Positions 27,646 to 37,327 of a stretch of 64,000 nt of DNA are shown piece by piece. The notes beneath the pieces were generated by a model. That model made no database searches, was not told the origin of the DNA, and saw nothing but the letters and a program-made list of their open reading frames with translations. How positions within the stretch are numbered: position 1 is the first letter of the stretch; each line of letters starts with the position of its first letter. A program made the position numbers and the translations under genes. Source of the DNA: Halopseudomonas xinjiangensis (lineage in GTDB: Bacteria; Pseudomonadota; Gammaproteobacteria; Pseudomonadales; Pseudomonadaceae). The stretch is from assembly GCA_011050525.1 (NCBI GenBank), contig DRFO01000020.1, positions 1-64,000 on the forward strand, written 5' to 3'.

Positions 27646-27737
27646 GGGAGACTGCGGTGCTGGGCCGTCTGCAGCAGGGATGCTGCAGCCGAGCCTACAG
27701 GGATGTATACACGGCGTGTCCAGCACCGCAGCCTCTC
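27646..27737. repeat. Palindromic intergenic element in the gcvH-gcvP gap
   Basis: Outer arms CTGCGGTGCTGG (27652-27663) and CCAGCACCGCAG (27720-27731) are perfect inverted copies. An inner perfect hairpin, CTGCAGCA-GGGA-TGCTGCAG, occupies 27669-27688. I recall this kind of sequence (GGGATGCTGCAGCCGAGCC, then ACAGGGATGTA) as a dispersed intergenic repeat in Pseudomonas-related genomes; only one copy lies in this window. Confidence 0.65.
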
Positions 27738-27794
27738 GAAGACACGGATTCTCGACAGCAATTAACGATTTCACACTGTTTTGTAGGTAACCCC

Positions 27795-30680
27795 ATGAGT
27801 AATACTTCGAGCCTCACTGATCTGGAACAGACCGACGCCTTTCTGCGCCGCCATATAGGTCCCGACGCGGCCGAACAACAGGCGATGCTGGAAACGCTCG
27901 GTGTTGAATCGCTGGATGCGCTGATCACCCAGACCGTGCCCAACAGCATTCTGCGCAGCGACCTGCTGGATATGGCCGGTCCGCGCAGTGAGGCTGAGGT
28001 GCTGAGCTACCTCAAGGGCGTCGCCAGTCGCAATGAGGTTTACACTTCCTGCATCGGGATGGGTTATCACGGCACGCTGACGCCTACGGTGATTCTGCGC
28101 AACGTGCTGGAAAATCCAGGTTGGTACACCGCCTACACGCCGTATCAGCCAGAGATTGCGCAGGGTCGCCTGGAAGCCTTGCTGAACTTTCAGCAGGTAT
28201 CGATCGACCTGACCGGCATGGAACTGGCAAGCGCCTCGCTGCTTGACGAAGCCACCGCAGCGGCCGAAGCCATGGCGCTGGCAAAGCGTCAGGCCAAGAG
28301 CAAGAGCAATCTGTTTTTCATTGATCACGACTGCCATCCGCAGACCATTTCGGTCGTGCGCACCCGCGCCGAAGCCTTCGGTTTCGATGTGGTGACTGAC
28401 GATGTTGCCAACCTGGATGAGCACGACGTGTTCGGTGCGCTGTTTCAATACCCCAACACCTGGGGAGAAATACGTGACATCAAGCCGCTGATCGATATTG
28501 TCCATGCGCAAGGTGGTCTGGCCTGCGTGTCGGCTGACCTGCTCAGTCTGGTGCTGCTGACCCCGCCCGGTGAGCTTGGCGCGGATGTGGTATTCGGTTC
28601 TGCGCAACGCTTCGGTGTGCCCATGGGCTATGGCGGGCCGCACGCTGCCTTTTTCGCTACCCGTGATGCCTACAAGCGGGCCATGCCTGGCCGCCTGATT
28701 GGTGTATCCGTCGATACGCGCGGCAACCGGGCGCTGCGTATGGCTTTGCAGACCCGCGAGCAGCATATCCGCCGCGAAAAGGCCAACTCGAATATCTGTA
28801 CTGCCCAGGTGCTGTTGGCCAACATTGCCAGCTTTTATGCGGTATATCACGGCCCTGAAGGGCTCAAGGTCATTGCTGAGCGAGTGCACCGTCTTACCGC
28901 GATTCTGGCCGCCGGCCTGGAAGCCGACGGCATCGTGCGCCAGAACCAGGCCTTCTTCGACACGCTGACAGTCAATGTGAAAGGGCAGGCCACGGCTATC
29001 GTGGAAAGGGCTCGGAGCACCCGGATTAACCTGCGCCTGATCGATGCGGACACGCTGGGTATCAGCCTGGACGAAACCAGCACCCGCGCTACCGTTGAGA
29101 GTCTGCTAGCCGTTTTCTCTGGTTCCGGGAACGCCCACGACATCGCGTCGTTTGACGCCCAGGTAGCAGGAGCCGAGCTTGGGCTGCCCGCCGCGTTGCG
29201 CCGCCAGTCCGCTTTTCTGACCCACCCGGTATTCAACAGCTATCACTCGGAAACCGAGATGCTGCGCTATATCAAGTCGCTGGAAAACAAGGATCTGGCT
29301 TTGAATCACGCAATGATCCCGCTCGGCTCCTGCACCATGAAGCTGAATGCGACCACCGAGATGATTCCGATCACCTGGCCCGAGTTTGGTCAACTTCACC
29401 CTTTTGCGCCGCTGGCCCAGACTCAAGGCTACAAGGTTATGATCGACGAGCTGGAAACCATGCTCCGCGCAATCACCGGTTTCGATGCGATCTGCATGCA
29501 ACCCAACTCTGGCGCCCAGGGCGAATACGCCGGCTTGCTGGCGATTCGCAAATACCACGAAGCTAATGGCGATGAGCACCGGAACATCTGTCTTATTCCA
29601 ACCTCCGCGCACGGTACCAACCCAGCCTCGGCGATGATGGCGAGCATGCGCGTGGTACTGGTCAAGTGCGATGACTTTGGCAATGTCGATGTGGCCGACC
29701 TGCGTCAGAAGGCGGCCGATAACGCGGACAATCTGTCTTGCTTGATGATCACCTACCCGTCCACCCACGGGGTATATGAGGAGGGTATTCGGGATATCTG
29801 CCAGATCATTCATGAGCATGGCGGACAGGTGTACATGGATGGTGCCAACCTGAATGCGCAGGTGGGTCTGACTCGCCCGGCGGATATCGGGGCGGACGTG
29901 TCGCACATGAACCTGCACAAGACGTTCTGTATCCCCCATGGTGGCGGTGGGCCGGGCATGGGGCCGATAGGAGTAAAATCCCATCTCGCACCCTATGTTG
30001 CCAACCATCCCGTGGTGCCGCTGGACGGACCGGACCCTGAGAATGGCGCTGTCAGCGCCGCGCCCTGGGGCAGTGCCAGCATCCTGCCGATCAGTTGGAG
30101 CTACATTGCGCTCATGGGCGCCCAAGGCTTGCGGCTGGCAACCGAGGTGGCAATTCTCAACGCCAACTATCTGGCCAAGCGCCTGGGCGAGGCCTATCCA
30201 ATCCTGTACAGCGGCCGTAACGGTCGTGTTGCCCATGAGTGCATCATCGATATCCGTCCGCTAAAGGCGATATCCGGCATCACCGAAGAGGACGTTGCCA
30301 AGCGGCTGATGGATTTCGGTTTCCATGCGCCAACCATGTCGTTCCCGGTCGCCGGCACGCTGATGATCGAGCCCACCGAAAGCGAATCCAAGGCCGAGTT
30401 GGACCGTTTCATCGATGCGATGTTGACCATCCGCGCGGAAATCAGTCGGGTAGAGCAGGGCGAGTGGACGGCGGACGATAACCCGCTGCACAACGCGCCG
30501 CATACGTTGGCTGATATCACTGGCGAATGGGACCGCAGCTATTCGCGGCAGGAAGCGGTATTCCCGCAGCCTTGGGTAGCAGCCAACAAGTTCTGGCCGA
30601 GCGTCAACCGTATCGATAACGTATATGGTGATCGCAACCTGTTCTGCGCCTGCCCGCCAATAGAAGCCTACGAAAGTTGA
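27795..30680 (+). CDS. gcvP: Glycine dehydrogenase (decarboxylating), P protein
   Basis: PLP enzyme that decarboxylates glycine and loads the aminomethyl group on GcvH. 961 residues from the ATG at 27795, matching the homodimeric single-chain form (957 in E. coli). N-terminal FLRRHIGPD motif, GYHGTLTP and glycine-rich loops, and PLP lysine in [20 protein letters not shown] near residue 708. The open frame extends back to 27519, but those residues come from the palindromic element and are not conserved. Confidence 0.97.
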   Translation: MSNTSSLTDLEQTDAFLRRHIGPDAAEQQAMLETLGVESLDALITQTVPNSILRSDLLDMAGPRSEAEVLSYLKGVASRNEVYTSCIGMGYHGTLTPTVILRNVLENPGWYTAYTPYQPEIAQGRLEALLNFQQVSIDLTGMELASASLLDEATAAAEAMALAKRQAKSKSNLFFIDHDCHPQTISVVRTRAEAFGFDVVTDDVANLDEHDVFGALFQYPNTWGEIRDIKPLIDIVHAQGGLACVSADLLSLVLLTPPGELGADVVFGSAQRFGVPMGYGGPHAAFFATRDAYKRAMPGRLIGVSVDTRGNRALRMALQTREQHIRREKANSNICTAQVLLANIASFYAVYHGPEGLKVIAERVHRLTAILAAGLEADGIVRQNQAFFDTLTVNVKGQATAIVERARSTRINLRLIDADTLGISLDETSTRATVESLLAVFSGSGNAHDIASFDAQVAGAELGLPAALRRQSAFLTHPVFNSYHSETEMLRYIKSLENKDLALNHAMIPLGSCTMKLNATTEMIPITWPEFGQLHPFAPLAQTQGYKVMIDELETMLRAITGFDAICMQPNSGAQGEYAGLLAIRKYHEANGDEHRNICLIPTSAHGTNPASAMMASMRVVLVKCDDFGNVDVADLRQKAADNADNLSCLMITYPSTHGVYEEGIRDICQIIHEHGGQVYMDGANLNAQVGLTRPADIGADVSHMNLHKTFCIPHGGGGPGMGPIGVKSHLAPYVANHPVVPLDGPDPENGAVSAAPWGSASILPISWSYIALMGAQGLRLATEVAILNANYLAKRLGEAYPILYSGRNGRVAHECIIDIRPLKAISGITEEDVAKRLMDFGFHAPTMSFPVAGTLMIEPTESESKAELDRFIDAMLTIRAEISRVEQGEWTADDNPLHNAPHTLADITGEWDRSYSRQEAVFPQPWVAANKFWPSVNRIDNVYGDRNLFCACPPIEAYES

Positions 30681-30690
30681 GTCCAGGTGT

Positions 30691-30718
30691 GCCCAGGTGC
30701 TTGATACAGCACCTGGGC
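30691..30718 (+). terminator. Hairpin after gcvP
   Basis: GCCCAGGTGC and GCACCTGGGC form a perfect 10-bp stem with an 8-base loop 11 bases after the gcvP stop. The T content downstream is weak (ACCCTTCTG), so termination may be partial. Confidence 0.6.
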
Positions 30719-30846
30719 CATCGACCCTTCTGTCGCGCCGCTCTGCTTAGTAAGCTGATACTATCTCGTCATCCTTTCGTCCAGGCGTGTCAGCGCGCCT
30801 CGGGCTGCTTGGCACCTGTCCCCGTATTGCTGAGGCCAACCAACGA

Positions 30847-32472
30847 ATGAGCAAATTTCCGGCTGACGCCATCCATACCGAATTTGACGGAATCCTGGAT
30901 GCTCTCGCCCACGGCAAGCAAAAAAAGGCGCGCAAGCTGCTGCGCGGTATGCATCCCGGCAAGATTGCCAGCCTGCTGGAGGCGCTCGACGCCGAGCGCC
31001 GCCAGGCGGTATGGCAGCAAGTTCCCGACAACGAAGAAGCGGCGGTATTGCGCCATGTCGACCCGCTGCTGGGCGCTGCGTTGCAGGGCGAACCGGATGC
31101 CGACGACGACGCTGAATGGCTGGATCATGATGGCCCCTCCCGGTTTAGCCAGATCGCCGCCGTCCGCGATGCACTGGAAGGCGGCAAATTCAAGCGTTTG
31201 GGCAAGATGTTCAAGCGGATGCATGCGGCCAAGGCCGCCGGATTGCTGGAAGCCCTGCCACCCGACGAGCGCAGCGCGGTCTGGGACATGCTTGATAGCG
31301 AGAGAGCGGGCAAGATTCTCGTGCATCTGCATGAGGAGGTGCGCGCCAAGCTCGCTCTGGAAATGGAAGATGAGGATCTGGTCGCCGCTGCGAGGAAACT
31401 CGATGTCGACGATCTGGTCGATCTGATCCAGGCGCTGCCTGGCGGGCGTGGTCGGCAACTGTTGCTGTCGATGGACGTGCGCAAGCGTGACCAACTGGTG
31501 TCCATGCTGTCCTACCCGGAGGATTCTGCCGGCGGCCTGATGAACACCGACCATATTTCGGTGCGGGCCGATGTACGCGTCGGTTCCATCTTGCGCTATC
31601 TGCGCCTGCTTGAAGACCTGCCTGATCACACCGACAAGCTGATGGTGGTTGACCGGAAAAACCGTTACCAGGGCGTCATGCGCCTGAGTCGCCTGGTTAC
31701 CAGCCTGCCTGAGGCCAAGGTGAGCGAGGTCATGGATGTGGAATTTCAGCCGCTCAATGTGCAGATGTCCAGCCATGACGTGGCGCGGCGATTCGAAGAC
31801 CTGGATATGCTTTCCGCCGCGGTTACCGACGAGCACGGCGTGCTGCTTGGTCGAATCACGGTCGATGACGTGATGGATATCATCCGCGAAGACTCCGAAC
31901 GGGCACTGATGAACATGGCTGGCCTGAGCGATGAGGCGGACATGTTTGCGCCCATCCTGACCAGCACCCGGCGGCGTTCGGTATGGCTTGGTATCAACCT
32001 GATCACCGCCTTTCTCGCCGCCTGGGTTATCGGCCAGTTTCAGGGCACGCTGGAGCAGATCGTGGCGCTGGCCGTGCTCATGCCCATCGTCGCCAGCATG
32101 GGCGGCATTGCCGGCAGTCAGACGTTGACGCTGGTCATTCGAGGCTTGGCATTGGGGCAGGTTGGAGGCGGAAACGCCCGGGTGCTGCTGCTCAAGGAGA
32201 TGGGCATCGGCATGCTCAATGGTGTGCTCTGGGCAGTAGTGGTGGCAGGTCTCGCCTTTTTCTGGTTTGGAAGCTGGCAGATCGGGGGCATTATCGGCGC
32301 GGCGATATTGTTGAACCTGCTGTGCGCTGCGATGGCGGGGTTGATGATTCCGCTGATGCTCAAGCGATTCGGCATAGACCCTGCGCTGGCCGGGAGTGTC
32401 ATTTTAACCACGGTCACCGATGTGGTCGGCTTCTTTGCCTTTCTCGGACTGGCGACCCTGTTACTGCTTTAA
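30847..32472 (+). CDS. mgtE: Magnesium transporter MgtE
   Basis: 541 residues from ATG 30847 (a GTG at 30787 would add 20 residues). The cytosolic part contains two copies of the MgtE N superhelix (ARKLLRGMHPGKIASLLEAL and, about 100 residues later, LGKMFKRMHAAKAAGLLEAL), then tandem CBS domains, and about five C-terminal membrane helices with MPIVASMGGIAGSQTLT, the pore motif. Mg2+ channel gated by binding of Mg2+ at the N and CBS domains. The N-domain duplication is unusual compared with the canonical roughly 450-residue protein. No M-box or other Mg riboswitch seen upstream. Confidence 0.9.
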   Translation: MSKFPADAIHTEFDGILDALAHGKQKKARKLLRGMHPGKIASLLEALDAERRQAVWQQVPDNEEAAVLRHVDPLLGAALQGEPDADDDAEWLDHDGPSRFSQIAAVRDALEGGKFKRLGKMFKRMHAAKAAGLLEALPPDERSAVWDMLDSERAGKILVHLHEEVRAKLALEMEDEDLVAAARKLDVDDLVDLIQALPGGRGRQLLLSMDVRKRDQLVSMLSYPEDSAGGLMNTDHISVRADVRVGSILRYLRLLEDLPDHTDKLMVVDRKNRYQGVMRLSRLVTSLPEAKVSEVMDVEFQPLNVQMSSHDVARRFEDLDMLSAAVTDEHGVLLGRITVDDVMDIIREDSERALMNMAGLSDEADMFAPILTSTRRRSVWLGINLITAFLAAWVIGQFQGTLEQIVALAVLMPIVASMGGIAGSQTLTLVIRGLALGQVGGGNARVLLLKEMGIGMLNGVLWAVVVAGLAFFWFGSWQIGGIIGAAILLNLLCAAMAGLMIPLMLKRFGIDPALAGSVILTTVTDVVGFFAFLGLATLLLL

Positions 32473-32480
32473 GGTAAAGC

Positions 32481-32504
32481 ATATCTGATATTCCATATAT
32501 ATGG
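32481..32504. promoter_or_regulatory. Candidate ArsR operator
   Basis: Two adjacent AT-rich palindromes, ATATC-T-GATAT (32481-32491) and CCATATATATGG (32493-32504), about 50 bases before arsR. A TATATT -10-like hexamer follows at 32514. AT-rich dyads overlapping the promoter are usual ArsR/SmtB binding sites. Confidence 0.55.
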
Positions 32505-32550
32505 TTTTGCGTATATATTGGTTATCTGTTCCACTGTAATGGTTTCGCGC

Positions 32551-32904
32551 ATGTCTCGTTTTAGTCCCCCTGCGGTGTTCAGGTGCCTCGCCGACGATAC
32601 CAGGGCGCGCATTGCCCTGCTGATTGCCAGTGAGGAAGAATTGTGCGTCTGCGAACTGACCTGTGCGCTGCAGGCCAGTCAACCGAAGATCTCGCGACAT
32701 CTGGCTGAATTGCGCAATTGCGGCCTGCTTGACCACCGCCGGCAAGGGCAATGGATTTATTACAGCTTGAGTGGTGACCTGCCTGCCTGGGTCCGTGAAA
32801 TTCTACAAGCGACCCTCGAGGCCCAACGTGGATGGTTGCATGATGACATGCAGCGACTCGAGACAATGGGTGCCAGGCCGGTGCGTCAGGTCAGTTGCTG
32901 CTGA
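32551..32904 (+). CDS. arsR: Arsenic-responsive repressor ArsR
   Basis: 117-residue winged-helix regulator. ELCVCELTCAL carries the Cys-x-Cys type As(III)-sensing motif in the DNA-binding region, then QASQPKISRHLAELR forms the recognition helix; a Cys pair ends the protein. ATG at 32551 gives the usual short N-terminus (MSRFSPPAVFRCLADDTR); in-frame ATG at 32539 and TTG at 32518 are alternatives. First gene of arsR-arsH-gapdh-arsJ, and presumably represses it until arsenite binds. Confidence 0.93.
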   Translation: MSRFSPPAVFRCLADDTRARIALLIASEEELCVCELTCALQASQPKISRHLAELRNCGLLDHRRQGQWIYYSLSGDLPAWVREILQATLEAQRGWLHDDMQRLETMGARPVRQVSCC

Positions 32905-32925
32905 GCCTGTTCAATGGAGACCTTC

Positions 32926-33639
32926 ATGGCCGATAGCTTACCCGCCCTGCATTCTGATTTGCTGCCCCTGACCGATAGTGATCGCCTTGGTCGCACCGGA
33001 CAGTTGCGCCACCCTCCGCGTATTTTGCTGCTGTACGGGTCCACTCGAGAGCGCTCCTATAGCCGCTTGCTTATCCTGGAAGCCGAAAGGCTGTTGCAGC
33101 ACCTTGGGGCTGACACCCAGGTGTTCGATCCGTCCGGCCTGCCGCTCCCTGACGACGCCCCCGAGGATCACCCCAAAGTGCAGGAGCTGCGCGAACTGAT
33201 GCAATGGTCGGAGGGGCAGGTCTGGTGCTCGCCCGAACGACACGGCGCAATGACCGGTGTGTTCAAGGCGCAGATCGACTGGGTGCCGCTGGCCATCGGT
33301 GCGGTGCGCCCGACCCAGGGCAAGACCCTTGCGGTCATGCAGGTCTGTGGTGGGTCCCAATCCTTCAATGTAGTCAATCAGCTGCGGGTGCTGGGGCGCT
33401 GGATGCGGATGCTGACCATTCCCAATCAATCATCGGTGCCCAAGAGCTTCCTTGAATTTGACGAATCGGGTCGGATGAAGCCATCGTCCTACTACGACCG
33501 GGTAGTGGATGTGATGGAGGAACTGGTCAAGTTCACCTTGCTGACCCGCGAGCATGCGGACTATCTGGTGGATCGGTATTCCGAACGCAAGGAGTCGGCT
33601 GAAGAGCTGTCAAGGCGGGTCAATCAGCGCGATATCTGA
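32926..33639 (+). CDS. arsH: Organoarsenical oxidase/NADPH-FMN reductase ArsH
   Basis: 237-residue flavodoxin-like FMN protein. [16 protein letters not shown] is the FMN phosphate loop, [20 protein letters not shown] and [15 protein letters not shown] are ArsH signatures. Known members oxidise trivalent methylated or aromatic arsenicals. ATG at 32926 is preceded by GGAGA with five-base spacing; an ATG at 32914 overlaps that Shine-Dalgarno and is less likely. Confidence 0.95.
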   Translation: MADSLPALHSDLLPLTDSDRLGRTGQLRHPPRILLLYGSTRERSYSRLLILEAERLLQHLGADTQVFDPSGLPLPDDAPEDHPKVQELRELMQWSEGQVWCSPERHGAMTGVFKAQIDWVPLAIGAVRPTQGKTLAVMQVCGGSQSFNVVNQLRVLGRWMRMLTIPNQSSVPKSFLEFDESGRMKPSSYYDRVVDVMEELVKFTLLTREHADYLVDRYSERKESAEELSRRVNQRDI

Positions 33640-33708
33640 TTCGCTTCCATACTTGTCACACTGGCCTGCTTGAATAGCAGACCCAGGCATTTTATCGAGG
33701 GCAATTAT

Positions 33709-34713
33709 ATGACCATCAAGGTAGGCATCAACGGTTTTGGACGTATTGGCAAACTGGCTATGCGCGCCGCCTGGGGCTGGGAAAATTTTGAATTCGTTCA
33801 GGTCAACGATCCATCTGGCGATGCCGAAACCCATGCGCATCTGCTTAATTTCGACTCTGTTCACGGCCGCTGGCGGCACGAAGCGGCTGCTGGGAAAAAC
33901 AGCCTGATTATCGATGGCAAGGCCGTCAGGTTGACCGCCAACCGGACCATTGGTGATACCGACTGGTCGGGCTGCGATCTGGTCATCGAGTCCAGCGGTG
34001 TGAACAAGACCGTCGCGGTGCTCCAGGGATATCTGGATCAGGGCGTCAAGCGGGTGGTGGTGAGCGCGCCGGTCAAGGAGCCGGGTGCCTTGAATGTTGT
34101 GCTGGGAGTTAACCATGACCTGTTTGATCCGGCCAGGCATCGTATCGTTACCGCCGCGTCCTGCACTACCAATTGTCTGGCTCCGGTGGTGAAGGTGATT
34201 CACGAGAACCTGGGCATCCGCCACGGCTCGATCACTACCATCCACGACGTGACCAATTCCCAGAGCATTCTCGACCAGCCACACAAGGATTTGCGCCGGG
34301 CCCGGGCCTGTGGCATGAGCCTGATTCCAACCAGCACCGGCTCGGCCACTGCCATCGCGGAAATCTTTCCAGAGCTGCGTGGCAAGCTGAACGGCCACGC
34401 CATTCGCGTCCCGCTCGCCAATGCGTCATTGACCGATTGTGTCTTCGAGGTTGAAAAGCCGACGACTGTCGAGCAGGTGAACGGCTGGTTCAAGGCGGCC
34501 GCTGAGGGCGAGCTCAAGGATATTCTCGGCTATGAAGAGCGTCCGCTCGTCTCGATCGATTACCGAACAGACCCGCGCTCATCCATTATTGACGCGCTGT
34601 CGACAATGGTGATTAACGGTACGCAGGTGAAGCTATACAGCTGGTACGACAACGAATGGGGCTACGCCAACCGTACGGTAGAGCTGGCACTCATGGTCGG
34701 CAAGGCAGGATAA
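33709..34713 (+). CDS. ArsJ-associated glyceraldehyde-3-phosphate dehydrogenase
   Basis: 334 residues. NAD motif [14 protein letters not shown], catalytic Cys152 in [10 protein letters not shown] and the C-terminal [15 protein letters not shown]. Linked four bases upstream of arsJ, it belongs to the arsenic GAPDH clade that uses arsenate in place of phosphate and makes 1-arseno-3-phosphoglycerate for export by ArsJ. ATG at 33709 with GAGGG upstream is the natural start; the ATG at 33670 adds 13 unlikely residues. Unlike glycolytic GAPDH it has a [20 protein letters not shown] stretch typical of this clade. Confidence 0.93.
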   Translation: MTIKVGINGFGRIGKLAMRAAWGWENFEFVQVNDPSGDAETHAHLLNFDSVHGRWRHEAAAGKNSLIIDGKAVRLTANRTIGDTDWSGCDLVIESSGVNKTVAVLQGYLDQGVKRVVVSAPVKEPGALNVVLGVNHDLFDPARHRIVTAASCTTNCLAPVVKVIHENLGIRHGSITTIHDVTNSQSILDQPHKDLRRARACGMSLIPTSTGSATAIAEIFPELRGKLNGHAIRVPLANASLTDCVFEVEKPTTVEQVNGWFKAAAEGELKDILGYEERPLVSIDYRTDPRSSIIDALSTMVINGTQVKLYSWYDNEWGYANRTVELALMVGKAG

Positions 34714-34717
34714 ACCG

Positions 34718-35941
34718 ATGGGCGCGCTTTCGACGCTTTCCCCCGAGGTGCGCCAATACCTGGTAGTTACGGGCAACTATTGGGCGTTTACGCTGACCGA
34801 TGGCGCCCTGCGGATGCTGGTGGTGCTGCATTTTTACAGCTTAGGATATACACCGCTGGAAATTGCGGCGTTGTTTCTGTTCTACGAAATCTTCGGTGTG
34901 GTCACCAACCTGGTGGGCGGTTATCTGGGGGCGCTGATCGGGTTGAATCGCACCATGAACATCGGCTTGGCGCTGCAGGTCGTGGCGCTGCTGATGCTCA
35001 CCGTCCCTGGCGACTGGCTTACGGTAGTCTGGGTGATGGCGGCGCAGGCCATGTCAGGTGTGGCGAAAGATCTCAACAAGATGAGCGCTAAAAGCTCGAT
35101 CAAGTTGCTGGTGCCGGACTGCGATCAGGGCGGTCTGTACAAGTGGGTGGCCTTGCTGACCGGCTCGAAAAACGCGCTCAAGGGCGTCGGGTTTTTTCTC
35201 GGTGGCGCCTTGCTGGCGCTCATGGGATTTACCGGTGCGGTGCTGGCGATGGCGCTAGCACTGGGCGTGGTGTGGCTGTGCAGCCTGTTCCTGCTGAAAC
35301 GTGATCTTGGAAAGGCCAAGGCCAGGCCGAAATTTCGCGAGCTGCTCTCCAAGAGTCGACGCATCAATATTCTATCGGCGGCGCGGATGTTCCTCTTTGG
35401 CGCCCGGGATGTATGGTTCGTCATCGCCTTGCCGGTTTACATGAGCAGCGTGTTCGGCTGGGACTACTGGATGGTCGGCGGCTTTATGGCCAGTTGGGTT
35501 ATTGGCTACGGTATCGTTCAATCCGTCGCGCCCGCCATTACCGGCAAAAAAGCAGGACAGGTGCCCGGCGGCCGAGCTGCCTTTGGGTGGGCGGCGGCCC
35601 TGGCGCTGATCCCTGCCGCAATTGCCCTCGCCTTGCCGAGCGGCTGGTCGCCCCAGTGGGTCCTGTTGGGCGGGCTGATGTTGTTCGGCGTGCTGTTTGC
35701 TGTCAATTCGTCTCTGCACAGCTATCTCATCGTCTCGTATGCCCAGTCCGACGGGGTATCCCTGGATGTGGGTTTTTATTATATGTCCAACGCGATGGGC
35801 CGGCTGATAGGCACACTGCTGTCCGGTTGGGTCTATCAGGCCTATGGGCTGGAGGCCTGTCTGTGGGTTTCCAGTGCCTTTGTGCTGGCAGCGGCAGCGA
35901 TCTCGCTTGGCCTGCCTCGGCACAGACCGATGGTTTCCTAG
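34718..35941 (+). CDS. arsJ: Organoarsenical efflux permease ArsJ (MFS)
   Basis: 407 residues with about 11-12 membrane segments, major facilitator fold. Start region YLVVTGNYWAFTLTDGALRMLVVLHFY and the SGVAKDLNKMSAKSSIK loop are distinctive of ArsJ. It exports unstable 1-arseno-3-phosphoglycerate, which then breaks down to arsenate outside, so the pair with GAPDH is a detoxification route for As(V). Last gene of the ars cluster; no arsB, acr3 or arsC follows. Confidence 0.94.
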   Translation: MGALSTLSPEVRQYLVVTGNYWAFTLTDGALRMLVVLHFYSLGYTPLEIAALFLFYEIFGVVTNLVGGYLGALIGLNRTMNIGLALQVVALLMLTVPGDWLTVVWVMAAQAMSGVAKDLNKMSAKSSIKLLVPDCDQGGLYKWVALLTGSKNALKGVGFFLGGALLALMGFTGAVLAMALALGVVWLCSLFLLKRDLGKAKARPKFRELLSKSRRINILSAARMFLFGARDVWFVIALPVYMSSVFGWDYWMVGGFMASWVIGYGIVQSVAPAITGKKAGQVPGGRAAFGWAAALALIPAAIALALPSGWSPQWVLLGGLMLFGVLFAVNSSLHSYLIVSYAQSDGVSLDVGFYYMSNAMGRLIGTLLSGWVYQAYGLEACLWVSSAFVLAAAAISLGLPRHRPMVS

Positions 35942-36041
35942 CCGGTAGCCCTACGCTAGTGCCGAGCGTTTCAAGTGATCGGATGGCTGGCTTGCTTAAG
36001 TATTTAACCTTCCTCTGGACGCTGGCATACTGCAATCCTTT

Positions 36042-36074
36042 TGCATGAATCCGGTTTTCAGGATCGTTCATGCA
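36042..36074. promoter_or_regulatory. Inverted repeat upstream of the parM-like gene
   Basis: TGCATGAA (36042-36049) and TTCATGCA (36067-36074) are perfect inverted 8-mers 17 bases apart, ending 49 bases before the ParM-like start. This could be an operator for self-regulation or a centromere-like half of a segregation module; only this one dyad is seen. Confidence 0.45.
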
Positions 36075-36123
36075 TAGCGCGAGCTACCGCTCTGCTGATA
36101 ACCAATGGATGAGGTGGGACAGG

Positions 36124-37209
36124 ATGGAACAGGTAACTCTGGTTGTTGATGACAATGGTTATGCCGATCACAAGCTGGCCTGGATTGATGACGAGGGACA
36201 GATTCAGACGCTGAAGATTCCCACCGTCATCGGTACCGACCGGCTCAGCTCCAATAGCGGGGAAACCGTAGACCGTTACAAGGCAAACGGAGTCGAATAT
36301 ACCTGCAAGACGTCAGTGCGCTCGCCAATCAACCTGCGTAACGCCAACTATCCTGCCTCCGTCGAAAATCGGGTTCTGGTCACCCATGCCCTGCGTAAAG
36401 CCAGGCTGCTGAACAAGCCGCTCTATCTGGGTGTTACGCTGTCATTCCGCGATTATTTTTCTGATCAGGGCACACAGATCGTTGAGAACAAACAGGCAAC
36501 CATTGCCAACTTCAATGGCACGGGTGGCACGGTTGAAGTGCTCGGCAGCGATGACAAGGCCAATATCACCCAAGTCGAGTGTTTTTCCGAGGCCTTGTCG
36601 GCGTTTTTCGATTTTGCTCTGGATGATCAGGGTGAGTTCACCGAAGCCGCCAAATACACCAAGGGCGACGTGGCCATTATCGACATCGGTGGGTCAACCA
36701 CCGACGTGGTCAATCTGATCATCGACGACACCATTACCATCAACAACAACTATTCGGGAGCGTCCAAGGTAGGTGTGCTGGATCTCAAGTTTGCCTTGGA
36801 GAAGGGCATCAAGCAGGAGTTGATCAATCTGGGCTTGATCGAGAATTCCCACGAAGCCGAAATACCGCCGACACTGGTCAACGAAGTGCTGGAGACCGGC
36901 TCGACATTCTTCGCCGGTCAAATGCGTAATTTTGAAAAGCTGCGTTCGGAGGTGGCTGGTTCGGTTGCTACCAAGATCATCAATAACGTCAAGTCCACGC
37001 TGGGCTCGATCGGCATCTACCGCGCGATCATCATCACCGGGGGCGGATCCGTCGTCTTCTACGAATGGCTGACCGAAGCCTTCCCCAATCCAGTCATGCT
37101 GGACGAATTTTCCAATGCCCGTGGCGCCCTGAAGTTCATGCGTAACGTGGCTGATGGAAAGATCCAGGCGAAAACCAGCAAGCCGGTCAAGAAGGCGGCG
37201 GTCGACTGA
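36124..37209 (+). CDS. ParM/StbA-like actin ATPase, orphan
   Basis: 361 residues of the actin/Hsp70 fold: phosphate-1 loop VVDDNGYADHKLAW (residues 7-20), phosphate-2 loop AIIDIGGSTTDVVNL (184-198) and adenosine motif IIITGGGSVVF (302-312). This is the ParM group that pushes plasmids apart by filament growth. ATG 36124 is chosen because DDNGYADHKLAW should begin a few residues in; ATG 36070 adds 18 residues without resemblance. No ParR-type adaptor gene and no tandem parC repeats follow. Lysine-rich tail (KTSKPVKKAAVD). It is flanked by arsJ and an SDR gene, in a chromosome-like setting. Function here unknown. Confidence 0.85.
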   Translation: MEQVTLVVDDNGYADHKLAWIDDEGQIQTLKIPTVIGTDRLSSNSGETVDRYKANGVEYTCKTSVRSPINLRNANYPASVENRVLVTHALRKARLLNKPLYLGVTLSFRDYFSDQGTQIVENKQATIANFNGTGGTVEVLGSDDKANITQVECFSEALSAFFDFALDDQGEFTEAAKYTKGDVAIIDIGGSTTDVVNLIIDDTITINNNYSGASKVGVLDLKFALEKGIKQELINLGLIENSHEAEIPPTLVNEVLETGSTFFAGQMRNFEKLRSEVAGSVATKIINNVKSTLGSIGIYRAIIITGGGSVVFYEWLTEAFPNPVMLDEFSNARGALKFMRNVADGKIQAKTSKPVKKAAVD

Positions 37210-37327
37210 ACATTCAGAAACACTCGAGTGCAAAAACCAGGAACTATATGGTTTTGAGTCCTTCGAACTAAAGGCTGGCTCCAATGGGCCAGACCCGCCT
37301 TGCGGGTACCAACTTTAGGAGGCTTCA

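Noticed and set aside
27521-27790. An 89-residue open frame between gcvH and gcvP
   Set aside because: It is produced by the palindromic element; no RBS, and inverted-repeat structure explains the sequence.
27771-30236. Long antisense open frames opposite gcvP (372 and 376 codons)
   Set aside because: They follow the codon bias shadow of a GC-rich gene and carry no recognisable domain.
36124-37209. Hsp70/DnaK or MreB assignment for the actin-like protein
   Set aside because: Length and motif spacing fit ParM/StbA; no peptide-binding domain and no MreB signatures.
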